A stretch of 64,000 nt of DNA, from positions 17,134 through 81,133 of the forward strand of contig CAJVPJ010000015.1 of the NCBI GenBank assembly GCA_910592205.1. Direction: 5' to 3'. The notes beneath the pieces are model-generated. The model was given only the letters and a program-made list of their open reading frames with translations, was not told the origin of the DNA and searched no databases. The DNA is from Paraglomus occultum. Its lineage: Eukaryota; Glomeromycota; Glomeromycetes; Paraglomerales; Paraglomeraceae. This document shows, in pieces, positions 35,900 to 48,374 of the stretch. The first letter of the stretch is position 1; each line of letters begins with the position of its first letter. The translations under genes were made by a program, and so were the position numbers.

Positions 35900-36973
35900 A
35901 TGTCTAATAATATTCTTCTCCTCGAAGGAACTCGTTTCCCCTCATTTGACTTTTATTTTTCCGATTCGATTGACAACAGGTTCAAAATAAACAGTAAGCC
36001 CATATTCTTGAATGTCGATGACGAGACGAACCAATTGACTTCTGAACATCATACAATACGGACATCGGAAAGTGTTTGGGATGCTGTAGGATTATTATTA
36101 TTATTTACGTTAATCTTGTCTTTGTAAAGAGACTGTGGGTATATACGGAATTTTTTCTTGGTTTAGAGCTTGATATTGGCCAAATATCTTGAAAAGCAGG
36201 TTGAACAAGAGCAATTGGATATCGTAGGAAAGAGAGTGATTGAATTGGTAAGAATTACCTATTTCTTTGATATTTACGTATTCTCAGAATTCGCGTGTCA
36301 TTCGATGAGAAACACGTTACTCACTTTATCAATTCATTGATCAGGGCGCCGGTAAAGCCCTGCCATCCATAGCAGCTAGTATTCTCGGTGCCGAGCAAGT
36401 GATCATAACAGATGCTCCCACTGTTGTCAATAACATTGAAAATATTGTAAGACTTAACCAAATTTTTAATGTACAAGTAAAGCCTCTCGATTGGACTGAC
36501 AGGTGCGAATTACGTTATCAATAACAGTAAAATGTGTGTCTTTTTTTTTTCCTCATCTTTTTGAATTTCTAGGGATGAATATCTTCCAGAGGTGAAGGCG
36601 ACGTTGACATTTGACTATATCCTTGCGGCGGACGTTGTATGGGTAGAGCACTTGATTGAACCGTTAGCTGAGACAATAAATGGTTAAAACTTTGTTTTTT
36701 CACGCAAGCGGATGAGAGGAGTGAGAAAGTGTCACACTTCTATATATACTTATACTCTGTTTTGACATTTCATATTGTACAGCATTAGCTACTCCTGAAC
36801 ACACGGTGCTTATAATGGCTCACCATACGCGTGCATTGAGATCAGACAAGTTGTTCTTTGACAACTTGGTTAAAAATGGATGGAAGTTTGAAACTGTTGA
36901 CCAACAGCAGCTCTGCTGGGAGGAAGGCTTTGTCGATAGCAAGGTGGTAATATATAAGGGTATAAAATGTTGA
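35900..36973 (+). CDS. METTL21-type protein lysine methyltransferase (Methyltransf_16)
   Basis: SAM-dependent, seven-beta-strand protein-lysine methyltransferase; fungal members modify translation factors or chaperones. Exons 35900-36085, 36167-36247, 36345-36502, 36573-36682 and 36783-36973 join in phase to 241 aa. Motifs: SVWDASLILAKYLEKQ (pre-motif I Trp-Asp), motif I VIELGAGKALPSI, acidic ITDAP at the end of strand 2, DWTD, and the post-II DYILAADVVWVEHL (the D-x-x-Y/W signature). The 109 bp between its start and that of the TMEM223-like gene suggest a shared bidirectional promoter. The substrate cannot be deduced. Confidence 0.88.
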
Positions 36974-37154
36974 TGACAAGGATTTAGATCGAACACCGGA
37001 GGTAACATTTATTTATTAATAAATTAATATGCATGTAAATTACGTTCATTTTACGCACCATCTAATTTATACAAAACGAGAACGCCATAATACTGATACA
37101 GAGCCTCGTTTTGCAGTAATCGGATTATTTATTTCGTATTCTAATTTTATTGTC

Positions 37155-38851
37155 TTACACGTCTGGTGAATCTGGACACGCGGCGTCAGTCCATGGATTG
37201 TAACAATCGTCCGTATCGGGATGCAATACAAAGAAGTTTTTGATATATTCCGCTATATACTCTTTAACCTCGTCGGTTGGCGTCCACGTCAACGGATGTT
37301 TACGCTCGAATTTAGCGATATTGCTCAGACAGCTTATATCCTGATGTGTAGCAAATCTAAATGTTCTCGTCTTCTCCGTACAAAAGTAATTGTGATTCGC
37401 TGCCACAAGTGTCAATATAGCCTGATCTTGTCTGTGATTATCTCGGCTGCTTCCAGGCGGAGCAATACAATCCTTTACACGCGCACATTTTTCCCAATCA
37501 TCGATAATATTTTGCACCCTGTTTGTATCAAAGATCACGACTGCGCCGTTGCAATTACCAACTCCTCTGTATTTGGACTTGGACACGTTATAATATTTAA
37601 ATACTCCTGGGTGAGTCCATCTGGCAAGCACCCCTACAGATCTGGGCGACAAAAATCCTCTTGCACTATTTAATTTTGGCTTTAGTTGTCTCAAAAAGAT
37701 TGGCGAAATGAACGTGCCCGAATCGAGCCAGAATACAACTCCAGGATAATCTCTCGCTATCTCGGCTACAATGACAGGCTTCCATGCATATTCTCCTCGA
37801 GAAACATTTACATTAAAAAAGTCGGGAAATAATCCGTAATCGAATACACGCACTTCGTCAACATAACCTCGCTCATACAGAATGTTGAGAATGTCTTGTT
37901 GGAAAGGGAGGAGGCCAAGATCGTAAACTAATAGTCGTGGTCTCTGATGCTGTTCAAGCTGAATGCGCACTTCGTACATGTGGTATATCCAGGCGGTTAA
38001 CGGACAAAAATGATTATCACTGACCGCTGTTACGATAGTGTAAGGGAATTGCTTGTTTGCTGGCTTCTTGTATACTGATGCCGCCGTGATTCCCTTTGGA
38101 ATTGGGCCATCATCAGTACCGTCTTTGTCGGCAGGTCGATTTTCGTTTTCGTTAGTATCCAATACACCGTCTTGTGTCGTGTGATCTTTGTCATCGCCAT
38201 TATTATCGTTAACATCATCAGCATCGTCAGCATCACCGGCATTACCGGCATTACTGGCATCACCGGCATCACCGGCATCATCATCATCCGCATTATCAAC
38301 ATTGTCGGCATCCCCAGCGGCATCACCGATATTGTCAACATTGTCGGCATCCCCAGCGGCATCACCGATATTGTCAACATCGTCGGCATCTCCAGCATTC
38401 CCAGCATCGCCAGCCTTGTTGCCGTTGGTATTGTCCAAATCTTCTTCGTTTGTCATTTGTCTATCATCATCGTCTACTATTATTACATTTTCATCATCGT
38501 CTACGCCGTCAGTCAAATCATTTTCAGACCCTTGCGTATTCTCATTGTTTGTTTGTTTGTCTGGTAGTGTCTTGTGATCTGCCAAATCGTCTTGCTTTGC
38601 ATTCTGGTAATCTCCACCCGCATTTACCAACTCTGGAACAAGCGAATGGTATGTTGATAGTGAGTGCTAATCTAAGTAGTCGGACGTAGATGAAACCATA
38701 AGCAGCTCCAAGTCTTACCGTCACTGTTTCCAAGTTCACTTAACAGACCCCGTATTAAACTTGCAGTCACAACAAATGCAAATATTACTAATATTGCATA
38801 AGCCTTACGATATTGGGTTCCTCTTGGGGCCTGACCCTTACCCATTACCAT
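37155..38851 (-). CDS. Type II membrane glycosyltransferase, DUF1647-like, with Asp-rich stem
   Basis: Exons 38851-38719 and 38632-37155 join in phase 1 to 536 aa. An N-terminal signal anchor (AYAILVIFAFVVTASLIRGL) predicts a Golgi type II protein. The stem (residues about 60-230) is dominated by Asp/Asn/Ala repeats. The lumenal domain begins FPYTIVTAVSDNHFCPLTAW and contains LLVYDLGLLPFQQ and AWKPVIVAEIARDYPGVVFW. The DSG after that is in the position of the glycosyltransferase metal-binding acidic motif. Later residues include NCNGAVVIFDTNRVQNII and HRQDQAILTLVA. This order resembles the DUF1647 family. Donor and acceptor are unknown. The anchor exon has a second in-frame ATG six bases downstream. 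Confidence 0.8.
38225..38425. repeat. Coding repeat array in the glycosyltransferase stem
   Basis: A 45-bp unit (containing TTGTCGGCATCCCCAGCGGC) is present in near-perfect tandem copies around 38302-38392. It is flanked by shorter 9- to 15-bp degenerate units of the GGCATCACC type. It encodes (GDAAGDADNVDNI)n and simpler GDAGNA repeats, so length variation stays in frame. Confidence 0.85.
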
Positions 38852-41800
38852 GCCTGAAAAAGAACGGGTTTATGCCCAAGAATATGGCTGTCACACCATT
38901 ATAAGGCGAGTGGGGCAACAATTAAATGATTGGTGATTTTAGGTTACGTACATCTGGTTGATTCGCTCCAGAAACACAACAAAAAGCCTCATTCTCATTC
39001 GCTATCAACAAACCCCTCCTCCTTCTATATATATTAATATTATTGCAATAACGATAAAAGTGACTTTTCTTTGTAGTATCCATGAATGATCAACATTGGA
39101 TGCTGTGCGCGATTCAAGTGCGTATTTTCTAGGAAAGTGGGATTGTGAACGAGATAATTTGGTTGTACTCGGTACTAACATTGTCTCTTAAGGTTTAACG
39201 TTATCAAATACCACGGCTGGCATTACATAGCTCTATGATTTTCTCTTTGTAAGAATACTTTTCTACATTTTAGCACTGATATATACGCGTATAATATATA
39301 TATTTAAAACGCAAGCATTTCTTGGAGAGAAACTTAACACTGCAAGCGGCAATTGTAATAAAACCTTGTTGCTCTGTCTTTATTCGGTCTTGCGTACATC
39401 AATTATATTCTCTTTAAACAGAGAGAACAACGCTAGGATATTAACAATAACCGTTTGCTTGTCAATTGCTTGTAATGGAATGGAATTTGCTTTATGAGAA
39501 ACTTTTTTTGTTACAACTTTCATATTTAAAAATTGCCGTTATAGTGGATTTTACGGTAACTCACAATTAGTCGCAGTATAATGGAATTAAATTTATCAAT
39601 ACACGGAAATTTGCGGCATGCATTAATGACGTTAGTTAGAATATCGTGACTCGAAAAAGGTTTGCTATTTAAACGACAGGAATTGAGTTAATTTACAAAA
39701 AACTTGGCTACAGAAATTTATCTAATAGACTGTATCACTTTAAAATATTTTGCGAATTTATTCTCGGATATTGATCGGAATTATCTTGGACATTCCCTAA
39801 TTCTGTAATTATAGGATATTATCAGAAAATTGACCAAGTGATCAACCCAAACTAATGGAATCCAAGAAAAATATAAGATAAGCAAACAAATTGGCCAATA
39901 TGACTATGCGACAGAAACTTGTAGAAAATCTCATTTGACAAAAGGCTTGAGTTGGACTCGCTCATTTCACAAAATGGCTATTGAAATCGACGAGTCACTC
40001 GGTAAACGAAACGGTCTAGCGGCCTCTACGATAAAAAACTATTATCTACGGAAAACAACTCCACGGAAAAAGACCGTTGAGGCTATTCGATGTTGGGTTG
40101 ACGAATAAAAGAAGGAAAATGTAAAACGCTCATATTAATATGGGGACAGTAAAAGCAAAGAGATAGACTATAGTGATAATGTTATTAATAATAAAAATAG
40201 GTTGTACTTATAAATGGCTTTGGGTCTGGGTATTCCTCCCATGCAATCGCTTTGGTGCATTTAGTATTTATATTTTCAAAATTACACATTAAATAATCGA
40301 AATAATAGAATTTATGCTTACGAAAATTGAATTATTTTTATGTAATTTTTTGATTGCAATTGTATCAAAGCAGCGAAATATGATCGAGTAGTCTTTATCG
40401 ATCTTTCGTTGACAGGTCAGTCGATCAGCGGAGGAAGCTTTTACGTTAACGTTATTTTCTTCAAGCTTTTGTTTTTTATTGGTTCATCATTTGTTTGGGT
40501 TAATGCTCGTTTATTGGTTTTTACTTTTCTTGATAAATTCCATAAGTAATTCTTCTTTATCTAAATATTACTGAAGAGTTTGGATATTGTTGATTTAAAA
40601 ACGTATGGAGCAATTCTTTCTCCTTGGGTTTCTTTTAGAATGCCTCTAATAATGCTATAATTCTTGGATTCCATAGTTTAATGTAAATTCATTATTTTCA
40701 TATAGAGATACCTACATTATTTCGACACAATTTAAAACTGTAATTTACTCAGCCTTGTTTTGGAGGAGATAGGATTCGATACAATCTGTCATTTCGGTGA
40801 GCAAATAAATTTGCGTATAAGTTACAGCTGCGATAATCAAGCATTAAATAGTATTAATTAACTTTCAGCCACGGCCTCACATCTATGTCACATAACAGAA
40901 TGTTCGCTCTGTCTGGTTTTGTCCCATATGTTCTAAATTGTTGGTTTCCACGAGCATTGGCATGCAGTTATTCTCCATGTCGAGTTTCCCGGATAGGAAT
41001 AGACGCGAGCCACCGCGAGTTTTCTAACTCTCGATAGAGATGACTTAGCTAAGCAAACGCTGAAGATAGGAGAGAATCGTTCGGTAATCATAAATCAGGC
41101 GGTATATTTTTCATTATTTAACTACGCAGAGTTTATACTTTGGGCAATAGGAGGTATAAAGAACCTCTGCAAGTTTAGCGATACGCATGTGTAAGCAAGA
41201 AGACCACATTTAAAGTTATGAGAATATTAATATGCTCAGTCAATATCAAATGTAACATACTAATATTACTACAAACTCTCTTCAATCTTCTATCCATGCT
41301 ACAAAGTTTCTCTTACAAATAACAAATGCTTCTGTAAACAAGATAACAATTCTAATAATCTTTACTTTCTTATCTTCCTGCTAATAATAACTTCTAGAAA
41401 TTGGTAAAAATGATGAACTCAAACTTCTGAATTTATTACTCTGAACATACTAAATGTATTAATTCTCATTCTTCTCATCTTTCCCATACTAATACCCACT
41501 ATTTTTTCTTCCAAAACAAATGGTAATTGATATGACGGCTCCTCCCACAATAATTTCTTTGAATGTGAATGATTTTTCAACCCAGCATAAATAGGACAGA
41601 ATAAGAAAAACCAGATAAAGTGAACGAATGCAATTTAAATGATAATGTTCCCTTAATATTAATATTATTTTTTTTCGTACTTTATTTTTTCAATTTTACA
41701 GGATAAGGAAATGCTTTGGACGTAAACCAAATCACTTGTTCTCATTATGGAAAGTTCAAGACACAGAGACTCTGTACTAAGAACTCCTTCAATACATAAT

Positions 41801-42107
41801 AATAAATTTTCACAGTAAATAATTTTATTAAATATATTTGGTTTGATTTTAAAGAAATATAATAATTGAAGCTTTTCCAGCCTTTGAATAATCATAACTA
41901 AATAATAATGAGTTGGAAGAAGTGAATTTAAGAAACTGCAACTTGTGATGTTGTTCGATTAATGGTTGGAATGTGTAGTCAACTCCAGACCGAATAATTT
42001 GACAGTAATCTTACTGGAAGGTCTTACTGCTAATGACCTGATTGATATAAAAAATGACCAAAGCTGCGACATGTAAATAAAATACCGTGAATTAATCCGC
42101 CACTCAA
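38852..42107. other. Long AT-rich intergenic region
   Basis: 3.2 kb without a supportable gene; only short frames with AT-driven composition (longest 76 codons, 41665-41895). Contains the second copy of the dispersed repeat at about 40865-40945. Confidence 0.6.
40865..40945. repeat. Dispersed repeat, copy 2
   Basis: Matches 10640-10720 in the same order of blocks (CACATAA, ATGTTC, CTGTCTGGTTTTGT, CCCATAT). It lacks about 13 bp that are present in copy 1 before CCCATAT. Confidence 0.5.
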
Positions 42108-42780
42108 TTAACTATTCGCACGTTTGACCCCGTAAAGCTTGTCACCAGATACTGTGAAAGCATAATTATACTCTGGATACGAAACTACAGAAAAAGAGAA
42201 ACACATGTAAGTAGTCAGCCAGCAGCATTGGCTTTAAATAAATTCGAATTTTATCATGGTTTAAAAGTTACCAGTGACTTTGACAACCGGCTCACTGTCT
42301 TCCCCAACCTTTTCCTTTAATTTTGCAACTAACAAAGTGGCATTCTCAAATATTTTACGAGATATCGATGCATGTTGTGGCTTTATGCCTGGTGTCGACT
42401 GTAGATAGTATGGGAAATGTTAGGACACTTGCGTCTCTTCTTAATAGCATTCCCATCGCAAGGGTGAGCTAGACCTACGTCAATCAGTTTCCCATCATCA
42501 CAACTGGCAGTGAAAGAAGCTATATGATCAGCAAGTCCTTCTAGCGATTCAAGATTTGAGTCTGGGGCCTGGAGATATATACAGCATAACTTAGAAATCC
42601 ATGTGGCGGGAATTTGAAACTTGAAGCGTTCAATTGACTTACCATGATACCGCACAACGTATAATAATAATTGAACCCCGCCAATCTTCCGTACTTGCGG
42701 CAACAGAGATTGTTGATCACGTGTGGTATCCATACACAAGTTGCGTCAGCGACATAACGCAACAATTTTGCGGAAAGCAT
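42108..42780 (-). CDS. LAMTOR4-like Ragulator subunit
   Basis: Ragulator/LAMTOR scaffolds Rag GTPases and TORC1 on lysosome or vacuole. Proposed exons 42780-42643, 42568-42433, 42388-42272 and 42184-42108 join in phase to 155 aa. The roadblock-fold signature is visible at both ends: CGIMAPDSNLESLEG resembles the family's GAVLASSGDLEND, and the C-terminal NYAFTVSGDKLYGVKRAN resembles LLVTVSGQRVFVVKRQN. Intron 2 needs a GC donor (AGAC|GCAAGT) with a strong CTAAC branch site; no GT donor gives an open frame. The N-terminal 25 residues are weakly supported. The start codon overlaps the RPN5 start codon on the other strand. Confidence 0.68.
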
Positions 42781-44919
42781 GTCTGAAAAAACCGAACAAG
42801 ATTTGAAACCTATTGTAGACGCCCAGCTGCCAGAAACAGAGGCCTTAGCAAAGGTTAATGTCCTTGATTAATTTTGTAACATTCAAAACTTTTGCTACTT
42901 TATTCTTCAGAGCTTGTTCTAATTTATTCCGCGTTCAGCAAGGAAGATTGCATCAGGCCCTTGAGCAATTACTTGCTCTTGAGAAACAAACTCGTCAGGT
43001 ACGTTCTTATTTGATTGCATGACTGTTTGGTTTATATGCGTGCTTTATTACTTATAAATATTTGCTGTAATATAGGCCGCTGATCTTGATTGTTCGACTC
43101 GTGTTTTAGTACACATCGTTAAGTTATGTTTCGAGGCTAGAGACTGGAAATTATTGAATGAATACGTGTTGTTGTTGACCAAGAAACATGGTCAACTCAA
43201 ACAAGTATGTTTTAATTGCGTGTTGAATGCTATCTGGTGTCTTTTTTTACCTTATACGAAATATTCAATGTCTGATATTTTTTTTAGGCTATGACAAAAA
43301 TGGTTCAAGAAACAATGACGTATTTGGACCATACACCGGATATGGATACTAAGCTGGAGTTAATCGATACATTGCGTACTGTGACAGAAGGCAAAGTAAG
43401 TATCGTGCCAGCATCATAATCGCAATTTTAGGCGAGATTCAAGATTGGATTTTCAATATCTATAATTTCTGCATTTATTACCCAGATATACGTTGAAGTA
43501 GAGCGCGCCCGATTGACGCGTATGTTATCCAAAATTCGCGAAGACGAGGGTAAAATTTCTGAGGCTGCGGAAATTTTGCAAGAATTGCAAGTCGAAACGT
43601 TTGGTTCCATGGATAAACGCGAAAAAACGGACTTCATTCTCGAGCAGATGCGTCTGACTCTAGCAAAAAGAGATTATACACGGACGCAAATAATTAGTCG
43701 AAAGATTAACACCAAGTTTTTTTCTGATCCCGAACAACATGTATGTACGAAATGTTGAAGTGTGTCTAACGTATAATCATTCTACATTATTAGTAGTTTA
43801 ATTAAGCACGCTGTTGTTCTATTCGCTAAGATTTTTCTAACCTCAATTATCTTTTTTAGGATCTTAAACTTCGATATTATAAGTTGATGATCGAACATGC
43901 TATTCATGAGGAACAATATCTTAATGTGTGCAAGTATTATCGAAACGTATATGATACGCCTGTCATACAGCAAGATGAATCTCAATGGAAGGAGGTCAGC
44001 TTTTAGCAAACGAATAAGCAAACTGATAATTATTTTTGTAACCGACTAACGGAGACGTGCATGCGCCGATACTTCTTTCTCTAAATAGGTTTTAGAAAAT
44101 GTCATTTACTTCATCATTCTATCACCGTACGATAACGAGCAGAGTGATTTACTGCATCGCATATTCCAAGATCCGAATTTGGTCAAACTGTCACCACACT
44201 AGTAAGTATCTACCATGGTTTTCGACATGATACTTGAAACATAACAAGTCCTTTCAACGCTCAAGGCGTTATTGTAGTAACCCGTTTCTATAACGTTCAC
44301 CATGAACCTTCCGTTCATGCAGTGACATAATCAAGTGTTTCATAACACCAGAGCTAATTGAGTGGCGCAAGATGGAAGAACTTTACGGTGGCCCATTGAG
44401 ACAGTCACCCGTGTTTGCACCAGATGATGAAGCCGGCGAAAAACGTTGGCAAGAACTGCATAAACGCGTTATAGAGCATGTAAGCTATATGTGTTTGAGT
44501 CATTATATCTTTAAAGTTCGCTTACTGACACAACTCTATGCAGAATATTCGTGTTGTAGCCAAATACTACACTCGTATTCGAACCAAACGATTAGCACAG
44601 TTGCTCGATCTTAACGATCAGGTAAACTATATGAGTAAGAATGTTCACAATCTGCAGAATTTCGTTTTGGTAATATCTTTTTTATTCTTTTCTGCAACAG
44701 GATACCGAAGACTTCTTGTCGAAACTTGTCGTCTCAAAAACTATTTACGCCAGGATCGACAGACCAGCAGGGATAGTCTCGTTCGCACAGCCGAAAAATG
44801 CTAACCAGCTGTTGAACGATTGGTCTAACAATATAAATTCCTTACTGGGATTAATCGAGAAGACATGCCATCTCATTACAAAAGAGGAAATGTTGCACAG
44901 CATTGCAAGAGTCAAATGA
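42779..44919 (+). CDS. RPN5: 26S proteasome lid subunit Rpn5 (PSMD12)
   Basis: PCI-domain subunit of the 19S lid, needed for lid assembly around Rpn11. Exons 42779-42853, 42939-42998, 43076-43204, 43288-43395, 43486-43740, 43860-43994, 44089-44201, 44323-44479, 44544-44621 and 44701-44919 join in phase to 442 aa, the family's usual length. TPR-like helices run from [19 protein letters not shown] through [15 protein letters not shown] and [20 protein letters not shown]. The PCI winged helix is at [20 protein letters not shown] and [19 protein letters not shown]. The C-terminal helix ([16 protein letters not shown]) fits the lid helical bundle. Confidence 0.96.
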
Positions 44920-45561
44920 AATGAAAAAGAAACGAGTTGGAATTTCAGTGCTTTTGCCTACAAACAACTGTTACGGAGATTGAACGACTCTTAAATTAAA
45001 AATAAAGTGAATCTTAGAATAATACAAACACAAATGCTCATGCATATGAGAATTCATTACATTATCGTTGTTCTATGCTATAGGTTGTATAGTCGGCAAT
45101 TTTTGCCGCTACTTGAGACAGGTGGTCTGGAAGATAAAATATTGTAGCATAAATGAGCAGAGAGGATCCGATTATGACGAGCGAATCTGCGTTGGAATGA
45201 AACAGCAATTTTTGTTAGAGAAGGTCGGAGCTGATGATAATTGCCTATTAGCAGTTCGACATACTGAAGAGTGCCTTCTCCCATGGCTCAAGCATATACA
45301 GGGCAGTAGTAACTTCATACTGGTAGTTTTTGAGAGCGAAATAGTTGCCAATTTTCTGGAACATACTTCAAATGGTTTGGCTTCGATACTACTCACGGGT
45401 ACTCTTGTGAGGAGAAAGTCGCTTAACATCTAACCAGTTTTGTGTATACCAAATGTAACACAGGCTGAAATTCACAGGCTGAAATTAATATATTTTGCCG
45501 ATCCTTATTCTCCCGATCTCATCAACAAGCAGAAGAGATTGTATTAATATAACTTGACAAG
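44920..45561. other. Region between RPN5 and LTA4H-type gene, with a candidate ORF
   Basis: A + strand frame open over 45068-45433 contains MKQQFLLEKVGADDNCLLAV and FILVVFESEIVANFLEH, which look protein-like. The only ATG in it is near 45197, the minus strand is also open (45172-45429), and no family is recognised. It is noted as a possible small gene but not called. Confidence 0.35.
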
Positions 45562-48081
45562 ATGCTTTATGATCCTAGTAGCTATGCCAATATTAACGAC
45601 GTGCAGACGACCCATTTGCATTTGGATCTAACCGTAGATTTTACGAAAAAGATTCTCAGTGGATCAGTCATATTGGATCTGGTTACGGTCGCCTCGGATG
45701 TTTCTAACGTTATCTTGGATACAAGACATGTCAATGTTCGAAGCGTACATTATGATAATGCATCCTTGAAGGTACACAAGTTACATCATCAAGTTGTTAA
45801 TATGATCGATACATATTTATTATTAACGCATGGAATATGCCTCGCCCCAAGTTCTCACTTGATCCAGACGACGAGAGATTCGGATCAGCTTTACGAATCA
45901 CGTTGCCAAGCAGTTTACAAGCAGGCACCGAATTCAAGCTTACTATAGGTTATGAAACAACCTCTGCATGCACTGCCGTCCAGTGGCTAGAGCCCAGGTA
46001 AGAGAAAGAGCTAGACTTGCAAGCAATGATTACGGAACCAACTCAACGTGCGTTTGATGTTAATGAACAGTCAAACAGTTGGGGGGAAACTTCCCTATCT
46101 TTTTACTCAATGTCAAGCAGTAAGTGACTGAACTTGTGTTTGGGTAACTAGTGTTTTAACATTTTGATTAATAACTGTTATCGCATTAAACAAACAGATC
46201 CATGCTCGTTCAATGGTACCGTGTCAAGACACTCCATCACTCAAGGTGACTTATAGCGCGGCAATCCGATCACCTTGCCGTGCTTTAATGAGCGCAATAG
46301 GCACTGGAGAATCGGAAGCTGACGACGGTCACAAAGTATATACGTTCGAACAGAAAACGAAAATTCCCTCCTATCTGCTTGCTTTGGCCGCTGGTAATCT
46401 GGTGGGCCGACAGATCGGTCCTAGATCTACGATCTGGACAGAGCCCGAAGTGGTAGAGAGCGCAGCATGGGAATTTGCAAATACAGAGGATTTTATTGCT
46501 ATTGGAGAGAATTTGTTGACCCCTTACGAATGGAGGAAATATGATCTTTTGGTATTGCCACCATCCTTTCCTTATGGCGGTATGGAGAATCCATGTTTGA
46601 CCTACGTGACTCCGACGCTACTGGCCGGGGATAGGTCGCTTGTTGATGTTGTGGCGCATGAGATTTCTCACAGTTGGACGGGTAATCTCGTCACAAATGC
46701 CAATTGGGAACATTTGTGGCTGAACGAAGGATGGACTGTCTTTCTTGAACGAAAAATTATAGGTGTGCTTACGAGTATATCAATTTATTTTTCATTGGAG
46801 TTGTTTCTGTTTTAACTGGAAAAATGCTTTACAGGCCGGGCAGATGGAGAAGCGTACAGACATTTTAGGTCGATTATCGGCTGGCGCGAACTAGAGGATA
46901 GTATCAAACACTTTGGTAATAGTAATCCATTAACCGCGCTCGTTCCCAATTTAAAAGGAATTGACCCTGATGATGCTTTCTCACATGTTCCATATGGTAA
47001 TGATTACACTTGGTTATTGCTCATCTCGTCGCGTTTTATTAATTTACTCGAATTCTTTCTTTCTCGACCACAGAAAAGGGTTTCAATTTCCTCTATTATA
47101 TAGAACAGCTTGTTGGTGGGCCAAAGTATTTTGAGCCATACATGAAAGCTCATGTGGAAAATTTCGCTGGTAAATCAATAACAACCGATGATTGGAAAGC
47201 ATTTCTTTTTTCGTTCATGGAAAAAAGTTATGGCGCTGAAAAGAGAGCGGTTTTGGAAAAAATCGACTGGGAAGCTTGGTTGCATGCACCCGGATTGGTA
47301 TGCCTGCTTATACAACGCCTTGGAAATTCGAGTTCTATGATGTGTCAATAGTACTTGAACAATTTGCTTTACTGTATTAACAGCCACCCGTGCGAAATGA
47401 ATTTGATCAGACTCTGGCGAAAGCATGTTATGAATTGGCGATGAGGTTAGATATCTTGCTATTATAATCCGGTCACGTCACTAGAGTCTCTCTCACGTTT
47501 ATGTTCCTACATAGATGGGATGCGGCAAGAAACAAGACAACGTTTGAAGAGTTTAGCCCGAACGATATCAAGAACTTTAGCTCTCCTCAAAAGGGTGCAA
47601 AGGAAATTTTTTCCTCTTCTTGCGCGTAGTTTTTTGGCACCTTAATATCATTCTAAGTCTATCTGTATCTCTTTATCAGTTGTCTTCTTACAGCGTCTCA
47701 CGCAGTATCCACCACTACCACAAAACGCTGTACGCGAACTTGACCGATTATATCAGTTGACAAATGTTGTAAACTCGGAAATCCGTTTCCGATGGCAAGA
47801 ACTGTGTCTACTTGCTGATTATGAACCGATCTTCCCACACGTAGTCAAATTCGTAACCGAACAAGGCAGAATGAAGTTTGTTAGACCGCTCTACAGGTCT
47901 GTAATGTCGTAAATTTAGGAAACTGTTTATTGTTCAACGTATTTAATAGTTTGTTATACCTTGTTGTAGGTTGCTACATCAATGCAAAAATGGATCAGAA
48001 CTAGCGAAAAAGACGTTCCTGGAACATCGTTCCTTTTATCATCCAATCGCCGCAAATATGATCGCAAAGGATATCTTATAA
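45562..48081 (+). CDS. LAP2: Leukotriene A4 hydrolase-type M1 aminopeptidase / epoxide hydrolase
   Basis: Zinc metallopeptidase of the M1 LTA4H branch, cytosolic and nuclear. Exons 45562-45771, 45852-45997, 46071-46119, 46198-46762, 46835-46996, 47074-47297, 47384-47445, 47515-47594, 47680-47896 and 47970-48081 join in phase to 608 aa (human 611). Motifs are [14 protein letters not shown], the exopeptidase signature [19 protein letters not shown], and zinc ligands in [20 protein letters not shown] followed by WLNEGW (HEXXH-X18-E). The C-terminal helical domain has [20 protein letters not shown] and [13 protein letters not shown]. All catalytic residues are intact. Confidence 0.96.
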
Positions 48082-48374
48082 TATTAAAAACTTGGCTCGA
48101 GCTGAGAATTCTTAATAAAGTTCAGAAATTAATTGCGTTCAGCATGTTCCATGAGAAATGTATATCACTGGAGGACGAGCGCATACTTTTGCATCACAAC
48201 AAGTAAACACACATAGCCAGAATAATGGTAATTCTCGATTGCTTAATCTCTGTCACATAATGAAATCAAAGGGCCAGCAGTTTATTTCATTAATAAACAA
48301 TAAATATGTAACAAGCTCTGTAAGGAGAAGAAAAGGGAGGCCTACAATAAACTATTTCTCAATCAATTTGCTAA

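Noticed and set aside
38172-38577. Ser/Ala/Pro-rich and Ile-rich ORFs on both strands
   Set aside because: Shadow frames of the Asp-rich repeat in the glycosyltransferase gene.
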